Shown here: piece by piece, positions 60,885 through 64,000 of the stretch
Numbering within the stretch: the first letter of the stretch is position 1
Layout of the letters: the number at the start of each line of letters is the position of its first letter
Origin: Frigidibacter sp037095735
Lineage (GTDB): Bacteria > Pseudomonadota > Alphaproteobacteria > Rhodobacterales > Rhodobacteraceae
DNA length: 64,000 nucleotides
Direction of reading: 5' to 3'
Assembly (NCBI RefSeq): GCF_037095735.1
Contig: NZ_JBAWKD010000006.1
Span: forward strand, 149,556 to 213,555
Translations under genes and position numbers: made by a program
Notes under the pieces: model-generated
What the model was told of the DNA's origin: nothing
Seen by the model: only the letters and a program-made list of their open reading frames with translations
The model's database searches: none

Positions 60885-62510
60885 ATGACCTCCGCCGCCG
60901 CTTCCCCTTCGAACGCGGCCCGCGGTCAGACCGCCTCCCCCGCCCCGGCCGCCCGGCCGCAGGGCGGGGCCGACGGCTTCACCGCCCGCCGCGCCATCGC
61001 CTTCCTGATCATGGTCTTCGGGATGTTCATGGCGATTCTCGACATCCAGATCGTGTCGGCCTCGCTGGCCGAGATCCAGGCCGGCCTCGGCGCCGGCCCG
61101 GACGAGATCAGCTGGGTGCAGACCTCGTACCTGATCGCCGAGGTGGTGATGATCCCGCTGTCAGGCTTCCTTGCCCGGATGATGTCGACGCGGCTTCTGT
61201 TCACGCTGGCCGCGGCGGGCTTCACCCTGTCGTCGCTGGCCTGCGCGACCTCCAGCTCGATCGGCGAGATGATCCTGTGGCGCGGGCTGCAGGGCTTCCT
61301 GGGCGGAGGCATGATCCCTGCCGTCTTCGCCGCCGCCTTCACCATCATCCCGCCCTCGCGCCGCGCCGTCGTCTCGCCGATGATCGGTCTCGTGGCGACG
61401 CTCGCGCCGACCGTCGGCCCAACGGTCGGCGGCTACCTGAGCCACGCCTTCTCGTGGCACTGGCTCTTCCTCGTCAACGTGCTGCCGGGCATCGGCGTCA
61501 CCATCGGCGCCTTCTTCCTGATCGACTTCGACAAGCCGAACTGGAAGCTCTTCCAGCGCTTCGACTGGTGGGGCCTCGTGGCGCTCGCGGCCTTCCTCGG
61601 CGGCATGGAATACGTGCTGGAAGAGGGGCCCTCGAACGACTGGTTCCAGGACGAGGCGGTGGCGATCCTGGCCGTGGTCATGCTGGTCGGCGGCATCACC
61701 AGCTTCTGGCGCGCCCTGACCCGGGACGAGCCGCTGGTGGACCTGTCGGCCTATCGCGACACCAACTTCACCATGGGCTCGATCTTCAGCTTCGTGATGG
61801 GTATCGGCCTCTACGGGCTGACCTATCTCTACCCGCTCTTCCTGGGCCGGGTGCGCGGCTACGACAGCCTGATGATCGGCGAGACGGTCTTCGTCTCGGG
61901 GATGGCGATGTTCCTCATGGCGCCAGTGGCGGGGTTCCTGTCCTCGAAGCTCGACCTGCGGGTGATGCTGATGGGGGGATTCCTCCTGTTCGCCGTCTCG
62001 ACCTGGATGCTGACCGGGCTGACCGCCGACTGGGACTTCCGCGAGCTTCTGCTGCCGCAGGTCCTGCGCGGCATGGCGCTGATGACCTGCATGGTGCCGA
62101 TCAACAACCTCGCGCTGGGCACGCTCGCGCCGGATAAGATGAAGGGCGCCTCGGGCCTCTACAACCTGACGCGCAACCTTGGCGGCGCGGTGGGGCTGGC
62201 GATCATCAACCAACTGCTGTCGGACCGTCAGGCGCTGCACTACGACCGGCTGGCCGAGGCGGTGAGCTGGACCAACCCCGAGGCGGTGCGCCAGCTGTCG
62301 ATGATGACCGCGAATCTCGCCGCCCACGGCATCACCGACGACCGCGCGGCGCTGCAGCAGCTTGCGGGCAGGGTCACCGGCCAGGCGATGGTCATGTCGT
62401 TCATCGACGTGTTCTTCCTGATCGCGGTGCTCTTCGCCTGCCTCTCGGTCACCGCGCTGCTGATGCGCAAGCCGCGGGCCGCGGCCGGCGGCGGTGGCGG
62501 CGGGCACTGA
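60885..62510 (+). CDS. DHA2-family (EmrB/QacA) multidrug MFS transporter
   Basis: This 541-residue proton-driven transporter has fourteen predicted helices, as in the DHA2 family. Motif A-like RMMSTRLLFTLAAAGF and motif C-like GPTVGGYLSHAFSWHWLFLVNVLPG are visible. The N-terminal 40 residues are Ala/Pro/Ser-rich and the C-terminus ends in a Gly run (AAAGGGGGGH). It starts 4 nt after the EmrA-like gene, so the two make an EmrAB-type pump, presumably under the TetR repressor. No outer-membrane TolC is in the window. Confidence 0.93.
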   Translation: MTSAAASPSNAARGQTASPAPAARPQGGADGFTARRAIAFLIMVFGMFMAILDIQIVSASLAEIQAGLGAGPDEISWVQTSYLIAEVVMIPLSGFLARMMSTRLLFTLAAAGFTLSSLACATSSSIGEMILWRGLQGFLGGGMIPAVFAAAFTIIPPSRRAVVSPMIGLVATLAPTVGPTVGGYLSHAFSWHWLFLVNVLPGIGVTIGAFFLIDFDKPNWKLFQRFDWWGLVALAAFLGGMEYVLEEGPSNDWFQDEAVAILAVVMLVGGITSFWRALTRDEPLVDLSAYRDTNFTMGSIFSFVMGIGLYGLTYLYPLFLGRVRGYDSLMIGETVFVSGMAMFLMAPVAGFLSSKLDLRVMLMGGFLLFAVSTWMLTGLTADWDFRELLLPQVLRGMALMTCMVPINNLALGTLAPDKMKGASGLYNLTRNLGGAVGLAIINQLLSDRQALHYDRLAEAVSWTNPEAVRQLSMMTANLAAHGITDDRAALQQLAGRVTGQAMVMSFIDVFFLIAVLFACLSVTALLMRKPRAAAGGGGGGH

Positions 62511-62665
62511 ACCCTGCCGGACGGACGGGGGCGGCGGGCGCTTGACAGGGGCCGCCGCCTTTGCAAGACGGGGCGCTCGCGCCAGACGCGAAAGACTTTG
62601 ACACCCCTGTGCCGTTGTGGCACTGGGCACCGACTCTGAATTCAAGACAGACTGAGAGGACGAGC

Positions 62666-62995
62666 ATGCCCAAGGAAGAATGGGGCACGAAGCGCCTTTG
62701 CCCGCATTGCGGCAGCCGCTTCTACGACCTGCAACGCGATCCGATGACCTGCCCCGAATGCGGTCACGGCTTCACCGCCGACAGCCTGGTGGCCACCCGT
62801 GGCCGCTCGATGATCGCCGAGAAGACCGCCGTGCGCGACCGTGACGCCGATATCGACGATCTCGGCAGCGAAGAATCGATCGACGACGATGCCGGCGACG
62901 TGGATCTGGACGACGACCTGCTCGAGGAAGACGACGACGAGAACGTCTCGCTGGACGAGCTTGCCGACGTGTCCGGCGACGAGGACGAAGGTTGA
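62666..62995 (+). CDS. FYDLN-type zinc-ribbon protein with acidic tail (TIGR02300 family)
   Basis: This 109-residue protein has two CxxC knuckles, CPHCGSRFYDLQRDPMTCPECG (residues 12-33), with the FYDL signature of the family. A strongly acidic tail follows (DVDLDDDLLEEDDDENVS). The family occurs across alphaproteobacteria. Zinc binding is expected; function is unknown. The ATG at 62666 follows GAGAGGACGAGC. It is separated from tRNA-Ala by about 145 bp, the typical arrangement. A TTGACA at 62598-62603 may be part of its promoter. Confidence 0.88.
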   Translation: MPKEEWGTKRLCPHCGSRFYDLQRDPMTCPECGHGFTADSLVATRGRSMIAEKTAVRDRDADIDDLGSEESIDDDAGDVDLDDDLLEEDDDENVSLDELADVSGDEDEG

Positions 62996-63142
62996 CGTAA
63001 GGACGTCGAAAATATCTCCGGGCAGGCCGAAATTCTCACTTGCACCTGCCCGGCGATGACAATAGACAGCGCTCCACGGACGGCGCGGCGGCAACGCCAG
63101 ACAGTCCGGACCCGGAACCGGAAACGGTTCACACCAGATAGT

Positions 63143-63899
<757 letters not shown>

Positions 63900-64000
63900 G
63901 GCGTTGTTGCACTAATCAGCTGAAGGCCGATCTACCCCTGTCCCGCTCTGTGTTCAGCCCACGGCGATGATCTCGGCGGTGCCGAGGGTGTTGTATCTGT
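63900..64000 (-). mobile_element. Terminus of an IS5/IS903-like insertion sequence (runs off window)
   Basis: GGCGTTGTTGCACTAATCAG at 63900-63919 matches the IS903 terminal inverted repeat at 16 of 20 positions by eye. It is followed inward by the 3' end of a transposase gene. The other end, and any target-site duplication (flank here CCCTGGACA), lie outside the window. Confidence 0.65.
63954..64000 (-). CDS. IS5-family transposase, last 14 residues (partial)
   Basis: RYNTLGTAEIIAVG and the stop codon lie 34 bp inside the IS terminus. The ending (aromatic, LG, then hydrophobic, VG) fits the C-terminus of IS903-group transposases. Only 14 residues are visible, so the family call depends mainly on the adjacent inverted repeat. 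Confidence 0.55.
   Translation of the reverse strand, partial: RYNTLGTAEIIAVG

Overview
The window is chromosomal DNA of a high-GC alphaproteobacterium, most likely a member of the Rhodobacteraceae. The gene order tolQRAB-pal-cpoB-tilS, the divergent DUF1285/MoxR-DUF58-DUF4159 block, the serC leader RNA, the glcDEF operon, the FYDLN zinc-ribbon protein beside tRNA-Ala, and a VPLPA-type C-terminal sorting tail all fit that family. Coding density is high, and G+C is so high that most antisense frames stay open.

Layout. 1-7.2 kb (minus): an unknown gene, ybgC, tolQ, tolR, tolA, tolB, pal, cpoB and the 5' part of tilS. This is the envelope-spanning Tol-Pal machine. 7.3-13.4 kb: mntH behind a Fur/Mur-like operator, a small monooxygenase-fold protein, a glutathione S-transferase, serine deaminase sdaA overlapping a GrpB-like gene, an EamA exporter and thiamine pyrophosphokinase. 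13.5-16.5 kb: one 997-residue protein with a very acidic Ala/Glu/Pro-rich centre. 16.5-20.8 kb: DUF2842, purA, a YciI-like protein, two decayed gene remnants (LysR and multihaem cytochrome c), and yceI. 20.9-28.4 kb: a MoxR/DUF58/BatA-like membrane operon with DUF1285 divergent.

28.5-39 kb: a phosphatase, the phosphoserine pathway (serA, serC with a structured leader, and serB a few kb away), a VPLPA-tailed secreted protein, an exported inorganic pyrophosphatase, a thioesterase, an alpha/beta hydrolase, asparaginase and an IalB-like protein. 39-45 kb: a methyltransferase, rlmN, a copper-delivery cluster (two DUF2946-like proteins, a YcnI-PCuAC fusion and SCO1/SenC) and a MltB-type transglycosylase. 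45-50 kb: creatinase, a P1-family peptidase, a succinate-semialdehyde dehydrogenase and an L,D-transpeptidase. 50-56 kb: Hsp20 behind a heat-shock promoter, a trypsin-like protease and glcDEF. 56-62.5 kb: secG, pyrG, and a TetR regulator divergent from an EmrAB-type efflux pair.

The right end (63.1-64 kb) looks like the edge of an integrated element. A large serine recombinase, less GC-rich than its surroundings, abuts and overlaps tRNA-Ala(GGC). Its other side is cut by the terminus of an IS5/IS903-like insertion sequence whose transposase runs off the window.

Two families of short intergenic repeats recur between genes: a six-copy element with the core CCCGGGATATTTG, and a palindrome built on CCATCGGTCC. 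One N at 58808 lies between two exact 118-bp copies and is best read as an assembly join. I saw no CRISPR array and no clearly new defence or biosynthetic system. The best leads are the serC leader with alternative pairings, the intergenic repeat families, the acidic 997-residue protein, the membrane-bound MoxR operon, the YcnI-PCuAC fusion and the recombinase/IS junction at tRNA-Ala.
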